Source: an uncultured Propionibacteriaceae bacterium (GTDB lineage: Bacteria > Actinomycetota > Actinomycetes > Propionibacteriales > Propionibacteriaceae). From it: 18,810 nt of DNA. The stretch spans positions 1-18,810 of the forward strand of contig CALMAD010000057.1 of assembly GCA_937859105.1 (NCBI GenBank), written 5' to 3'. The translations under genes were made by a program, and so were the position numbers. Positions 1 to 7,502 of this stretch are shown here, piece by piece. Each line of letters starts with the position of its first letter. Within the stretch, counting starts at the first letter, position 1. Below the pieces are notes generated by a model. That model did no database searches and was not told the origin of the DNA. It saw only the letters and a program-made list of their open reading frames with translations.

Positions 1-687
1 GAGGTACGCCTGTTCGAGGTCGCCGTGGGCGAAGTCGGCGAGCGGACCCTCGTAGACCAGGCGTCCGGACGCCAGGACGCCGATGTCGTCGGCCAGGTGC
101 GTCACCTCGCCGAGCTGGTGAGAGCTGATGAGGACGGTGCGCCCGGCGGCCGCGAGCGCGCGGATGAGGCGGCGCAGCTCGATGATGCCCTCGGGGTCGA
201 GCCCGTTCTGCGGCTCGTCGAGCACGAGCACCTCGGGGTCGGTCAGCAGCGCGATCGCGAGGGCGAGCCGGGCCTTCATGCCGGTGGAGAACGCGCGGGC
301 ACGCTTGCGTCCGGCGGAGGGCAGCCCGACGATCGCCAGCACCTCGTCGACGCGGGCGGCGTCCACGCCGGTGAGGCGCGCGTGAACCAGCAGGTTCTCC
401 CGCGCGGACAGATGCCCGTACAGCGCCGGGCCGTCGATGGACGCCCCCACCTGCGCCAGCGCCGCCCGCGCGAACGGGCGCCCCAGCAGGTACGTCTCGC
501 CGGCGTCGGCGTCCAGGAGGCCGAGCATGATTTTGATGGTCGTGGACTTGCCGGCGCCGTTGCGTCCGAGCAGCGAGTACACGCGCCCCGGACGGACGCG
601 CAGGTCGACGCCGTCCAGGACGCGCTGGCCGCCGACGCTCTTCACGAGCCCACGGCAGCCGAGGGTGGGATGGTCTTCTTCGCTCAT
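1..687 (-). CDS. ABC transporter ATP-binding subunit, BcrA/lantibiotic-immunity type (3' end beyond window)
   Basis: This is the nucleotide-binding subunit of an exporter. It would couple ATP hydrolysis to a membrane partner that should lie beyond the left edge. The 229 visible residues contain Walker A GRNGAGKST (41-49), a degenerate signature STGMK (134-138, as in bacitracin/lantibiotic ATPases that replace LSGGQ), Walker B LVLDEP (154-159) followed by QNGLDP, and the switch His190 in SSHQ. The usual Q-loop glutamine region reads GASIDGPALYGHLS, also typical of the BcrA/MutF branch. The start is the ATG at 687, preceded by a GGAG-like site. The gene is codirectional with the two-component genes upstream, 139 bp away, and a palindrome at 776-791 in that gap matches one before the kinase gene. 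It probably exports or confers immunity to peptides or lipid-II-type antibiotics. The fold and family are secure; the substrate is inference. Confidence 0.9.
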   Translation of the reverse strand, partial: MSEEDHPTLGCRGLVKSVGGQRVLDGVDLRVRPGRVYSLLGRNGAGKSTTIKIMLGLLDADAGETYLLGRPFARAALAQVGASIDGPALYGHLSARENLLVHARLTGVDAARVDEVLAIVGLPSAGRKRARAFSTGMKARLALAIALLTDPEVLVLDEPQNGLDPEGIIELRRLIRALAAAGRTVLISSHQLGEVTHLADDIGVLASGRLVYEGPLADFAHGDLEQAYL

Positions 688-775
688 GCCCTCCACTCTT
701 CCCGCGGACGCCGTCGCGCACCTCCTGCGGTGGGACGGTCTTGGCGCCGGGCCCGTGGGGCGGCCGCCGGCCGTC

Positions 776-791
776 TCCTCCGGCGGGAGGA
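776..791. promoter_or_regulatory. 16-bp inverted repeat, candidate response-regulator operator upstream of the ABC gene
   Basis: TCCTCCGGCGGGAGGA has TCCTCC/GGAGGA arms and differs at one position from the perfect palindrome at 2841-2856. It lies about 90 bp before the ABC start and just after the response-regulator stop (minus-strand direction). The surrounding GCCGGCC/GGCCGGC arms (766-772 and 793-799) would let the RNA fold into a strong hairpin, so it may also act as a terminator of the kinase/regulator operon. A weaker relative, ACCTCCTGCGGTGGGA, lies at 720-735. Confidence 0.5.
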
Positions 792-826
792 GGGCCGGCC
801 GGATCCGGTACCGGGACGCCCGCCCC

Positions 827-1534
827 TCAGGGCAGCGGGACGTCGCGGTCCGCGCCGACGAGCCCGACGCTGTGGGCGAGCACGACCAGCGCGACGCGAT
901 CGCGGGCGTCCAGCTTGAGCAACAGGCTGCTGACGTGGGTCTTCACCGTGGTCTCGGCGATGAACAGCTCCGCGCAGATCTCGGCGTTCGTGCGGCCCCG
1001 GCCGACGAGCGTGAGCACCTCGATCTCGCGCGGGGTGAGCACGCCGGCGAGCGGCGAGGGCTCAGGCGGGCGCTCGGTTTCGCCGTGCGGGTCGCCTTGC
1101 CGACCGGACGCCCGCCCCGAGCGCAGGGCGTCGAGCAGGGCCGGTGTCGCCTGCGGGTCGACGACGGCGCGGCCTTCGTGCACCGCGCGGACGGCGTCCA
1201 GCACGTCGGTGGGCTCGGCGTCCTTCAGCAGGAACCCGCGCGCGCCCGCGGCGAGCGCGCCCAGCACCAGCTCGTCGACGTTGAACGTCGTGAGGATGAC
1301 CACGCGCGGCAGGGGCCCGGCGTCCACGATGAGGCGCGTGGCCTCGACGCCGTCGAGGACGGGCATCCGGATGTCGAGCAGCAGCACGTCGACGTCGGTG
1401 CCCGCGCACAGCGCAACCGCCTCGCGCCCGTCGGCCCCGGTGCCGACGACCTCCATGTCGGGCTGGGCGTCGACGAGCGCGGCGAACGCCGACACGAGCA
1501 GGGGCTGGTCGTCGACGACGGCGACGCGGATCAT
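827..1534 (-). CDS. NarL/FixJ-family response regulator
   Basis: This is a DNA-binding response regulator of 235 residues, the normal length for the family. The receiver domain (about 1-120) has the acidic pair Asp8-Asp9, phospho-acceptor Asp54 in LLLDIRMP, the switch Thr82/83 in VILTTF and Lys104 in FLLKD. A linker of about 40 residues rich in Gly, Pro and charged residues precedes the LuxR-type helix-turn-helix (about 165-225; LTPREIEVL, then TTVKTHVSSLLLKL). The ATG overlaps the kinase stop codon by 4 nt (ATGA), so the two are translationally coupled and form a cognate pair. The likely targets are the kinase promoter and the downstream ABC gene, because near-identical palindromes sit in front of both. 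That target assignment is inference; the family assignment is secure. Confidence 0.93.
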   Translation of the reverse strand: MIRVAVVDDQPLLVSAFAALVDAQPDMEVVGTGADGREAVALCAGTDVDVLLLDIRMPVLDGVEATRLIVDAGPLPRVVILTTFNVDELVLGALAAGARGFLLKDAEPTDVLDAVRAVHEGRAVVDPQATPALLDALRSGRASGRQGDPHGETERPPEPSPLAGVLTPREIEVLTLVGRGRTNAEICAELFIAETTVKTHVSSLLLKLDARDRVALVVLAHSVGLVGADRDVPLP

Positions 1535-2805
1535 CGGGCCTCCTCGGGCCGGGGTCGGGCGGGCGAGCCGGACGCCTGCGGCACCGGGATCGTCGCGGTC
1601 AGCCGGAAGCCGTCGGCGTCCGGGCCCGCCTCCAGGACGCCCCCCGCGAGCGTCACGCGCTCGCGCAGCCCGACGAGCCCGTAGCCGGGCTCGCCCCCGG
1701 ACGCCCGCCGGTCGTTCGCGATCTCCACGCGCACGCGTTCCCCGGACGCCGCGACGCCCAGCCGCGCCCGCGGCCGGTCTCCGCCGTGCTTGAGCACGTT
1801 GGTGAGCCCCTCCTGCACGACGCGGAGGACCGTCAGCCGGACGCTCGCCGGCCAGGCGTCCTGCCAGGCCGCGAGGGTGGCGTCGTCGGGGAGGTGGGCG
1901 TCCAGGTCGACGCCCGCGTCGCGGGCGGTGCGGGCGAGGCGCCGGAGGCGGGAGAGGTCGCCCGAGACCGCGGTGGGGTCGGCCTCGGCGCTCGTGGCGT
2001 CGGCGCTCGCGGCACCGGCGGCCGGGCCTCCGGGCCGCGTCGCGTCGGATGCCCGCGTGGTCGGCGCGTCCCGCAGCCCGCGGACCAGCGAGCGGACCTC
2101 CGCGAGCGCCGCGCGGCTCGCGTCCCGGACGTTCCCCAGCGCGTCGCGCTGCGCGTCCGCCGTGCCGAGCGCCAGCCCGGTGCTCGCCTGCACCTGCACG
2201 ACGGCCAGGCTGTGGGCGACGATGTCGTGCAGCTCCCGGGCGATGCGGGCGCGCTCGTCGGCCTGGGCCTGCGCGACCCGGAAGGACGCCTCCCGCTCCC
2301 GCTCGGCGAGGGCGGCGTCCAATTGGCGCTGGTAGGCGACCTCGGTGCGGCGGCGTCCGGTGGCCCAGAGATAGACGCCCAGCAGCACGAGCACCATCGC
2401 CGGCACCCAGAACGTCGGCAGCCCGCCCGGCAGCCGGTGCAGGGGGCTGACGAACGTGCCCGCGACGCCGAGCAGCAGGGCGGCGGCGCCCCAGCGGTAG
2501 GGCTCGTGCCGCGCGACGACGTAGAGGCTGAGCGGCGCGCACAGGATCATCGGCGAGACGCCCAGGTTGTACGGCACGACCGCGATCACGGCGGCCAGCG
2601 CCGCGAGCAGCAGGTAGGTCGCGACGAAGCTGGTCCGGCGCCAGATGTGCCGCACCAGCAGCGCCGCCGACAGCCCGGCGTGCACCAGCACCACGACGAC
2701 CACGTACCACGACCACCCGTAGTGCTCGGCCAGGGACGCCTCCACCACCGTCGCGACCAGCCCGCCCACCGCCAGCACGATGTCGGACACGGGTGGGCGG
2801 CGCAT
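1531..2805 (-). CDS. Membrane histidine kinase, DesK/NarX-type (HisKA_3)
   Basis: This 424-residue sensor kinase phosphorylates the response regulator encoded next. The N-terminal part (about 8-150) holds five or six hydrophobic membrane segments with no large extracellular loop, as in DesK-like 'intramembrane-sensing' kinases. A short coiled segment (about 155-185) leads to the HisKA_3 dimerisation helix with phospho-acceptor His193 in RELHDIVAHS. The HATPase domain has the N-box EGLTN (332-336) and the G-box GYGLVGLRER (374-383). An Ala/Thr/Gly-rich insert (about 248-282) separates the two catalytic parts. The ATG at 2805 is 7 nt downstream of a TAGGGT -10 box and has no Shine-Dalgarno, which suggests a leaderless message. 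The gene is divergent from the HAD phosphatase. Likely stimuli are envelope stress or the ABC transporter's substrate (inference from context). Confidence 0.93.
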   Translation of the reverse strand: MRRPPVSDIVLAVGGLVATVVEASLAEHYGWSWYVVVVVLVHAGLSAALLVRHIWRRTSFVATYLLLAALAAVIAVVPYNLGVSPMILCAPLSLYVVARHEPYRWGAAALLLGVAGTFVSPLHRLPGGLPTFWVPAMVLVLLGVYLWATGRRRTEVAYQRQLDAALAEREREASFRVAQAQADERARIARELHDIVAHSLAVVQVQASTGLALGTADAQRDALGNVRDASRAALAEVRSLVRGLRDAPTTRASDATRPGGPAAGAASADATSAEADPTAVSGDLSRLRRLARTARDAGVDLDAHLPDDATLAAWQDAWPASVRLTVLRVVQEGLTNVLKHGGDRPRARLGVAASGERVRVEIANDRRASGGEPGYGLVGLRERVTLAGGVLEAGPDADGFRLTATIPVPQASGSPARPRPEEAR

Positions 2806-2812
2806 GCCCCTG

Positions 2813-2818
2813 ACCCTA
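2813..2818 (-). promoter_or_regulatory. -10 box of the histidine kinase promoter (leaderless configuration)
   Basis: TAGGGT on the minus strand is followed by 7 nt and then the kinase ATG at 2805. The -35 position (2836-2841) reads AAGCCC, a poor match, and the palindrome 2841-2856 abuts it. That geometry suits activation by a bound regulator. Confidence 0.45.
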
Positions 2819-2840
2819 CGGGCGTCCGAGGGCGCGGGCT

Positions 2841-2856
2841 TCCTCCCGCGGGAGGA
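2841..2856. promoter_or_regulatory. Perfect 16-bp palindrome, candidate autoregulatory operator
   Basis: TCCTCCCGCGGGAGGA is perfectly self-complementary. It lies in the divergent 132-bp gap between the kinase gene and the HAD gene, immediately upstream of the kinase -35 region. It matches 776-791 at 15 of 16 positions. No gene ends here, so a terminator role is unlikely. Confidence 0.55.
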
Positions 2857-2895
2857 GACGTCGAGGGGGCCGGCCTCCGGCGGCCGACGCCGGGT

Positions 2896-2901
2896 TATGC
2901 T
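2896..2901 (+). promoter_or_regulatory. -10 box of the HAD phosphatase promoter
   Basis: TATGCT is a good -10 hexamer placed about 36 nt before the ATG at 2938. That leaves room for a short 5' leader carrying the GGGGAGGAG ribosome site. No convincing -35 is visible. Confidence 0.4.
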
Positions 2902-2937
2902 CCGGGGAGCGTCCGCGGGCGTCCGGGGAGGAGAGCC

Positions 2938-3768
2938 ATGAGCAAGATCGTGTTCCTCGACGTCGACGGCACGCTCGTCGACTACCACAACCGCCTGCCC
3001 GCCTCGGCCGCGGACGCCGTCGCGCGCGCCCGCGCGGCCGGCCACCGGGTCGTCCTGTGCACCGGACGCAGCCGGGCCGAGGTCCCGGACTTCCTCTGGG
3101 CCCTGGGCGCCGACGGCTTCGTCGGCGGCAACGGCGGCTACGTGGAATACGACGGGGCGGTCGTCCTGCACCGCACGCTCACCGGCGACGAGTGCCGCGC
3201 GGTCGTCGCGTGGTTGCACGACCGCGGCTGCGAGTTCTACCTCGAGACGAACGCCGGGCTCTTCGCCAGCGAGCGGTTCGTGGACGCCGCCGCCCCCGTC
3301 GTCGCGCGCTACCAGGCCGCCAAGGGCGCCCCCGCGCGGCCGGTCGTCGAGGTGTTCCACGGGCTCACGCTGGGGGGCGACCTGCACCGGGACGACGTCA
3401 ACAAGCTCAGCTACATCCTGAACGACCCCGGCGACCACCGGGCCGCCGTCGAAGCGTTCCCCACGCTCCAGCACGGCACCTGGGGCGGACGCGGCGCGCT
3501 CGCCCTCTTCGGCGACATGGGCCCTACCGGCATCACGAAGAAGGCGGCGGTGACGGCGCTGCTCGACCACCTGGACGCCGACCCCGCCGACACCATCGCC
3601 CTCGGCGACGCCACGGTCGACCTGCCCCTGTTCGAGGCGTGCGCCGTCGGCGTCGCGATGGGGAACGCGAGCGACGACCTCAAGGCCGTCGCCGATCACG
3701 TGACCGGCGACGTCGAGGCCGACGGCCTCGCCGACGCATTCGCCTGGCTGGGCCTGCTCGGTCGCTGA
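2938..3768 (+). CDS. HAD-superfamily phosphatase, Cof/IIB type
   Basis: This is a cytosolic phosphatase of 276 residues, the usual length for Cof-type HAD-IIB hydrolases acting on sugar phosphates, FMN/PLP or similar small metabolites. Motif I is FLDVDGTL with nucleophile Asp8 and acid/base Asp10. Motif II is Thr42 in LCTGRS, motif III Lys in GITKKAA (Lys201/202), and motif IV GDATVDLPLF (Asp224, Asp228) coordinates Mg2+. Residues about 80-190 form the IIB cap, which sets substrate choice. The cap sequence does not reveal the substrate to me. The start is well supported by GGGGAGGAG just upstream. It is monocistronic: divergent from the kinase gene and convergent with the CPBP gene. Confidence 0.9.
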   Translation: MSKIVFLDVDGTLVDYHNRLPASAADAVARARAAGHRVVLCTGRSRAEVPDFLWALGADGFVGGNGGYVEYDGAVVLHRTLTGDECRAVVAWLHDRGCEFYLETNAGLFASERFVDAAAPVVARYQAAKGAPARPVVEVFHGLTLGGDLHRDDVNKLSYILNDPGDHRAAVEAFPTLQHGTWGGRGALALFGDMGPTGITKKAAVTALLDHLDADPADTIALGDATVDLPLFEACAVGVAMGNASDDLKAVADHVTGDVEADGLADAFAWLGLLGR

Positions 3769-3788
3769 CCCCACGGGCACGGACCCCG

Positions 3789-3803
3789 CGGGCGCTCCGC
3801 CCG
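3789..3803. terminator. Hairpin between convergent HAD and CPBP genes
   Basis: A CGGGCG stem, CTC loop and CGCCCG stem (6 bp, 3-nt loop) fill the 41-bp gap between two convergent stop codons. There is no T-tract. It is a plausible bidirectional terminator of the GC-rich type common in actinobacteria. Confidence 0.4.
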
Positions 3804-3809
3804 GACGCC

Positions 3810-4694
3810 TCAGGCGCGCACCGGCAGCGGTGCGGCGATCCGCAGCCCCGTCCCCAGCGTCCGTCGCAGCACGGCGGCGACGGCCCACGTGATCAGGGGC
3901 GCCACGACGATCAGGGCGACGATCGCGGGCGGGAAGCCCACCGGACGGTTCGGCCCGACCGCCACGATCAGCATCGTGGTCGCGTTGAAGAGGGAGTGCG
4001 CGACCATGGCCACGGTGAGCGAGCCGGTGCGGGCGAAGGCGGCCGCCCACAGGATCGCCAACCCGCCCGTGACGAGCAGCGACATCGGGTCGCTCGGATG
4101 GATGCCCGCGAACAGCGCGGCCTGCGCCAGCGCCGCGATCCAGAAGGACGCCGCGGCCGGCAGCCGCATCCCCACGAGATCCCGGACCCCGCGGAAGACG
4201 AGCCCGCGGAACACGACCTCCTCGACCACCGGGGCCAGCACGACGATCGACAGGATGATCGGCACGACCGCGGCCACCGGCGCCGGCGCGTACGGCTCGA
4301 CGGGCACGGGCTCGCCCGCCTCGTCCGCCACCGTCTGCAGCAGCGCCGACTGCTGGAGCAGCTCGGCGTTCGCCTCGACGCCCGGGAACGGCGTGCCGCC
4401 CACGGCCGCGTTCACCGCCACCGTGACCGCCTGGGCCCCGAGCCCCGCGGCCAAGGCCCACCCGACGCACCGCCCGAGCGGGGCGGGCCCGAGCCCGAGG
4501 TCGTCGCCGCTGCCTCGCGAGACCAGGCGAAAGGCGACGGCCAGCACCGCCAGCGAGATCAGGAACCGCAGCGGCGCGGACCACAGCCCCTCCAGCGGCA
4601 GGAACTGCGGCAGGAAGAAGCCCACCAGCCCGACCAGGACCAGCAGCAGGACGCGTCCGACGCCGATGTTCCAGCGAGGCAGATGGGCGGGCAT
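3810..4694 (-). CDS. CPBP-family intramembrane metalloprotease (CAAX protease/Abi)
   Basis: This is a 294-residue multi-spanning membrane protein of the CPBP (CAAX prenyl protease/bacteriocin-processing, PF02517) family. The catalytic signatures are present and in order: Glu158-Glu159 and Arg163 in VVEEVVFRGLVFRGV, His199 in FAGIHPS, and His233/Asn237 in VAHSLFNATT. About eight hydrophobic segments run through the protein. A more polar loop (about 98-140) precedes the first catalytic helix. The ATG at 4694 is chosen because AAGGAA lies 7-8 nt upstream; longer in-frame extensions have no membrane or family character. Bacterial members often serve in bacteriocin immunity or signal-peptide turnover. 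No bacteriocin gene is adjacent here, so the substrate is unknown. A 13-bp palindrome lies just before its ribosome site. Confidence 0.9.
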   Translation of the reverse strand: MPAHLPRWNIGVGRVLLLVLVGLVGFFLPQFLPLEGLWSAPLRFLISLAVLAVAFRLVSRGSGDDLGLGPAPLGRCVGWALAAGLGAQAVTVAVNAAVGGTPFPGVEANAELLQQSALLQTVADEAGEPVPVEPYAPAPVAAVVPIILSIVVLAPVVEEVVFRGLVFRGVRDLVGMRLPAAASFWIAALAQAALFAGIHPSDPMSLLVTGGLAILWAAAFARTGSLTVAMVAHSLFNATTMLIVAVGPNRPVGFPPAIVALIVVAPLITWAVAAVLRRTLGTGLRIAAPLPVRA

Positions 4695-4712
4695 GAACGG
4701 GTTCCTTCCGGT

Positions 4713-4725
4713 CGACACGGTGTCG
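4713..4725. promoter_or_regulatory. 13-bp palindrome before the CPBP protease gene
   Basis: CGACACGGTGTCG (6-bp arms, one central base) lies 19-31 bp upstream of the CPBP ATG, immediately before its Shine-Dalgarno. It may be an operator or a short RNA hairpin near the ribosome site. No second copy was seen. Confidence 0.3.
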
Positions 4726-4960
4726 CTCACTACGCGAAATGCGCCCGGGGGTGTCCTCGACCTTCGGCAGCGCCGTTCTCGACCGCGGTCGGCACGATCG
4801 CGACCTTCGTCGCGACGATCGTCCGGCGCGCTGGCGCCGGCGCGCCCCTCGCCCGGGGCAAGCCGGACGCCCGAGGCGTCCCTGCGCGACGTCGCCCCCG
4901 GGCAAATGCGGACCCGCTCAGAACCCGGGGTGAACCTGCACATTCTCCCGCGGGCGAAGT
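4726..4960. other. Gene-free divergent spacer between the CPBP and lactate genes
   Basis: No credible gene is present. The spacer holds several inverted repeats: TCGCGAC/GTCGCGA around a CTTC tetraloop (4798-4815), GCGCGC arms around TGGCGCCG (about 4826-4846), and GGACGCC-CGA-GGCGTCC (4865-4881). The lactate promoter and operators occupy the right end (4961-5016). I could not place a clear promoter for the CPBP gene. Confidence 0.5.
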
Positions 4961-4988
4961 TGACATGCGGTAGTCTTCTCCCTATGGT
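4961..4988 (+). promoter_or_regulatory. Lactate operon promoter
   Basis: A perfect -35 TTGACA (4961-4966), a 16-bp spacer and the -10 TATGGT (4983-4988) make the best consensus promoter in the window. The -10 lies inside the first of two operator palindromes, so a bound repressor would directly occlude RNA polymerase. The predicted mRNA start is near 4995, giving a leader of about 50 nt. Confidence 0.7.
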
Positions 4989-4997
4989 CCGACCATA
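4983..4997. promoter_or_regulatory. GntR/LldR-type operator 1
   Basis: TATGGTCCGACCATA is a perfect 15-bp palindrome around one central base. Its core TGGTCCGACCA fits the TnGTnnnACnA consensus of FadR/LldR-subfamily GntR repressors. It covers the -10 box. Its centre (4990) is 21 bp, two helical turns, from that of operator 2. Confidence 0.7.
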
Positions 4998-5005
4998 GCA
5001 TTTCT

Positions 5006-5016
5006 TGGTCAGACCA
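5006..5016. promoter_or_regulatory. GntR/LldR-type operator 2
   Basis: TGGTCAGACCA has the same arms as operator 1 with a different central base. It is centred at 5011, downstream of the predicted transcription start, and on the same DNA face as operator 1. Paired sites suggest cooperative repression relieved by lactate. The regulator gene is not in this window. Confidence 0.68.
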
Positions 5017-5043
5017 CTAGGTCTCGGAACGACGGAGTTCATC

Positions 5044-6738
5044 ATGCTTCTGGAAGTCTTCCGGCCCGCCACCGATCCGCTCGGGGCCCAATGGCTCTCG
5101 GCACTCGTGGCTGCCATCCCCATCATCGCGATGCTCGTCACGCTCGGCGGTCTCCGCTGGAAGGCCCACCTGGCTGGGCCCTTCTCGTGGGTCCTCGCGT
5201 TCATCGTCGCCATCACCGCGTACCGCATGCCGGCGGCCATGGCGCTGTCGACCAGCGTCCAAGGGTTCATCTACGGCATCTTCCCCATCGTCTGGATCCT
5301 GCTGACCGCGATCTGGATGTATGAGGTCACCGTGGCGTCCGGGCGCTTCGACGACCTCCGCCGCACGTTCTTCCTGATCAGCGACGATCCCCGCGTGCTC
5401 GCGCTGCTGATCGCGTTCTGCTTCGGCGGCCTGCTGGAGGCGCTCGCCGGCTTCGGCGCGCCCGTCGCGATCACCGCCGCCATGCTCGTGGCGATCGGGT
5501 TCTCCCCCCTGCGCTCGGCGCTCATCGCCCTGCTCGCCAACACCGTGCCGGTCGCGTTCGGCGCGGTCGGCCTGCCGGTGCTGATGGCGGCCCGCAGCGG
5601 TGGCTTCGAGGATGTCTTGGCGATCTCTCCCATCACCGGACGCCTGACGGCGATCATGTGCCTCGTCGTGCCGTTCCTCCTCCTCGCCGTCATGGACGGC
5701 AAGAAGGGCCTCGCGCAGTGCTGGCCGTTCGGTCTCGTCGTGGGCATCACCTTCGGCATCACGAAGTGGATCGTCTCGGCCACCCCGCTCTACAACCTCA
5801 CCGAGGTCTTCGCGGCGGTCATCAGCGTCGGCGTCGCGATCGCCTTCCTCCGGGTCTGGCACCCGACGGGCGGCCACGAGGCGACCGAGCGCATCGGCGT
5901 CCCGATCGACCAGTCCATCGAGGGCGAGCGCAAGCCGCTCGCCGCCGAGTCGGCGGACGCCCCCACCCTGGACGGCGGGCGCATCTTCATGGCCCTCGTT
6001 CCGTACCTGCTCGTGATCATCGTGTTCGCTCTCGCGGCCCTGCCGCCGGTCAAGGCGGCCCTCGCCGCGACCGACATCAAGGTCGGCTGGCCTCTGCTCG
6101 CCGACCTGCAGACGTCCGCGGGGGCTCCGTCGTCGCACATCGCGTACACGTTCGCGTGGGCGTCCACCCCCGGCATCCTGCTGGCGCTGGTCGCGATCGT
6201 GACCGGCCTGATCTACCGGATGTCCCTCGGCGAGATCTTCACGGTGCTGGTCGTCAACGCGAAGAAGCTGCGGTTCGCCATGCTGACCATCGGCTCGGTC
6301 GTCGCCCTGGCCTACGTCATGGGCGACTCGGGCCAGACGCTGGCCCTCGGGCTGTTCTTCGCCGGCGCCGGCGCCCTTTACCCGTTCATCGCCCCGGTGC
6401 TCGGCTGGATCGGGACGTACGTGACGGGCTCGGACACCTCGGCCAACATCCTGTTCTCCGGGTTGCAGTCGAGCGTCGGCCAGCAGATCGGCGCGGGGAG
6501 CCATCTGGGCGTCGAGGACATGCGGGCCCTGCTCGTCGGCTCGAACGCCGCAGGCGGTGTCGTCGGCAAGATGATCTCCCCGCAATCGCTCACCATCGCC
6601 GCGACCGCCATCGGCATCGCGGGCTCCGAGTCGATCATCCTGCGGCGCATCATCGGCTGGAGCTTCGTGCTCCTCGCCCTGCTCTGCCTGCTGTCAGGCC
6701 TCATGTCGACCCCCATCCTCAGCGGACTCCTCCCCTGA
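5044..6738 (+). CDS. lctP: L-lactate permease (LctP/LldP family)
   Basis: This is a proton-coupled lactate/glycolate uptake permease of 564 residues, close to the usual 540-590, with about 12-14 membrane segments. Family hallmarks are the EALAGFGAP motif (about 132-140), the GSDTSANILF segment in the last third, and NAAGGVVGKMISPQS near the C-terminus. A hydrophilic loop with two charged stretches lies mid-protein. The start is the ATG at 5044 with GGAG six bases before it. A TTG further upstream would place the coding region inside the operator and is rejected. It is the first gene of a lactate operon; lutA begins 14 nt after its stop. The promoter carries a strong -35 and two GntR-type operators. 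Family assignment is firm; stereospecificity (L versus D) cannot be read from sequence. Confidence 0.95.
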   Translation: MLLEVFRPATDPLGAQWLSALVAAIPIIAMLVTLGGLRWKAHLAGPFSWVLAFIVAITAYRMPAAMALSTSVQGFIYGIFPIVWILLTAIWMYEVTVASGRFDDLRRTFFLISDDPRVLALLIAFCFGGLLEALAGFGAPVAITAAMLVAIGFSPLRSALIALLANTVPVAFGAVGLPVLMAARSGGFEDVLAISPITGRLTAIMCLVVPFLLLAVMDGKKGLAQCWPFGLVVGITFGITKWIVSATPLYNLTEVFAAVISVGVAIAFLRVWHPTGGHEATERIGVPIDQSIEGERKPLAAESADAPTLDGGRIFMALVPYLLVIIVFALAALPPVKAALAATDIKVGWPLLADLQTSAGAPSSHIAYTFAWASTPGILLALVAIVTGLIYRMSLGEIFTVLVVNAKKLRFAMLTIGSVVALAYVMGDSGQTLALGLFFAGAGALYPFIAPVLGWIGTYVTGSDTSANILFSGLQSSVGQQIGAGSHLGVEDMRALLVGSNAAGGVVGKMISPQSLTIAATAIGIAGSESIILRRIIGWSFVLLALLCLLSGLMSTPILSGLLP

Positions 6739-6752
6739 TCGAAAGGCACACC

Positions 6753-7502
6753 ATGACCGCTGCACCACACGTCGCCATCTTCGCGACCTGCATCGCCGAC
6801 ACCATGAAACCCTCGATCCCGGTCGCCACCGTGCACCTGCTCGAGCGGCTCGGCTGCCGGGTTTCCTACCCGGATCGTCAGACCTGCTGCGGGCAGATCA
6901 TGACCAACACCGGCTACTTCGACGAGGCCATCCCGACGGTCCGCAACTACGTGGAGAGCTTCGGCGACTACGACTACATCGTCGGGCCGTCCGGCTCGTG
7001 CGTCGGCTCCGTCCGGCACCAGCACGAGATGCTGGCGCGCGAGGCGGGCGACGAGGGCCTCGCGAAGGAGGCCGCCGCCGTCGCCGGGCGCACCTACGAG
7101 CTCTCGGAGTTCATCGTGGACGTCCTCGGGCTCACCGACGTCGGTGCGTACTTCCCGCACCGCGTCACCTACCACCCGACCTGCCACTCGGTGCGCGTCG
7201 CCCACGTCGGGGACCGGCCGATCCGGCTCCTCACCGCGGTGAAGGGCATCGAGTACGTCGAGCTGCCGAAGTCCGAGCAGTGCTGCGGCTTCGGGGGCAC
7301 GTTCTCGATCAAGAACCCCGACGTCTCGATCGCGATGGCGACCGACAAGGCGGCCAACGTGAAGTCGACGAACGCCGAGTACCTGGTCATGGGTGACTAC
7401 GCCTGCCTGATGAACGTGGGGGGCATCCTGCACCGCGAGGGCTCCCCCATCAAGACGATCCACCTCGCCGAGATCCTCGAGCACACCGAGAAGGAGCAGT
7501 GA
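6753..7502 (+). CDS. lutA: L-lactate dehydrogenase complex subunit LutA (LldE)
   Basis: This is the cysteine-rich CCG-domain subunit of the LutABC complex, which oxidises L-lactate to pyruvate and feeds electrons to the respiratory chain. It is 249 residues long, the normal size. It has two CCG modules: Cys13, Cys45-Cys46-Gly and Cys83, then Cys144, Cys177-Cys178-Gly and Cys218. These bind iron-sulfur clusters and resemble heterodisulfide-reductase subunits. The start follows a GAAAGG ribosome site (6741-6746). Its stop overlaps the lutB start by one base (TGATG), so the two genes are translationally coupled. It sits directly behind the lactate permease. Confidence 0.94.
   Translation: MTAAPHVAIFATCIADTMKPSIPVATVHLLERLGCRVSYPDRQTCCGQIMTNTGYFDEAIPTVRNYVESFGDYDYIVGPSGSCVGSVRHQHEMLAREAGDEGLAKEAAAVAGRTYELSEFIVDVLGLTDVGAYFPHRVTYHPTCHSVRVAHVGDRPIRLLTAVKGIEYVELPKSEQCCGFGGTFSIKNPDVSIAMATDKAANVKSTNAEYLVMGDYACLMNVGGILHREGSPIKTIHLAEILEHTEKEQ

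Noticed and set aside
25..918. Long plus-strand open frames opposite the ABC and two-component genes
   Set aside because: They are antisense shadows of high-GC genes. The minus strand carries all the conserved motifs, and the plus translations are compositionally biased without family features.
827..2716. A fused regulator-kinase protein read in one frame
   Set aside because: The apparent long frame only extends the regulator backwards through an out-of-frame kinase region. The kinase is complete in its own frame and overlaps the regulator by ATGA.
4739..4933. Small open frame in the CPBP/lactate spacer
   Set aside because: It has no ribosome site or recognisable motif, and Arg/Pro-rich translation is typical of random high-GC frames; inverted repeats fill the region.
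5005..5043. Earlier TTG start for the lactate permease
   Set aside because: It would put coding sequence inside operator 2 and lacks a ribosome site; the ATG at 5044 has GGAG at good spacing.
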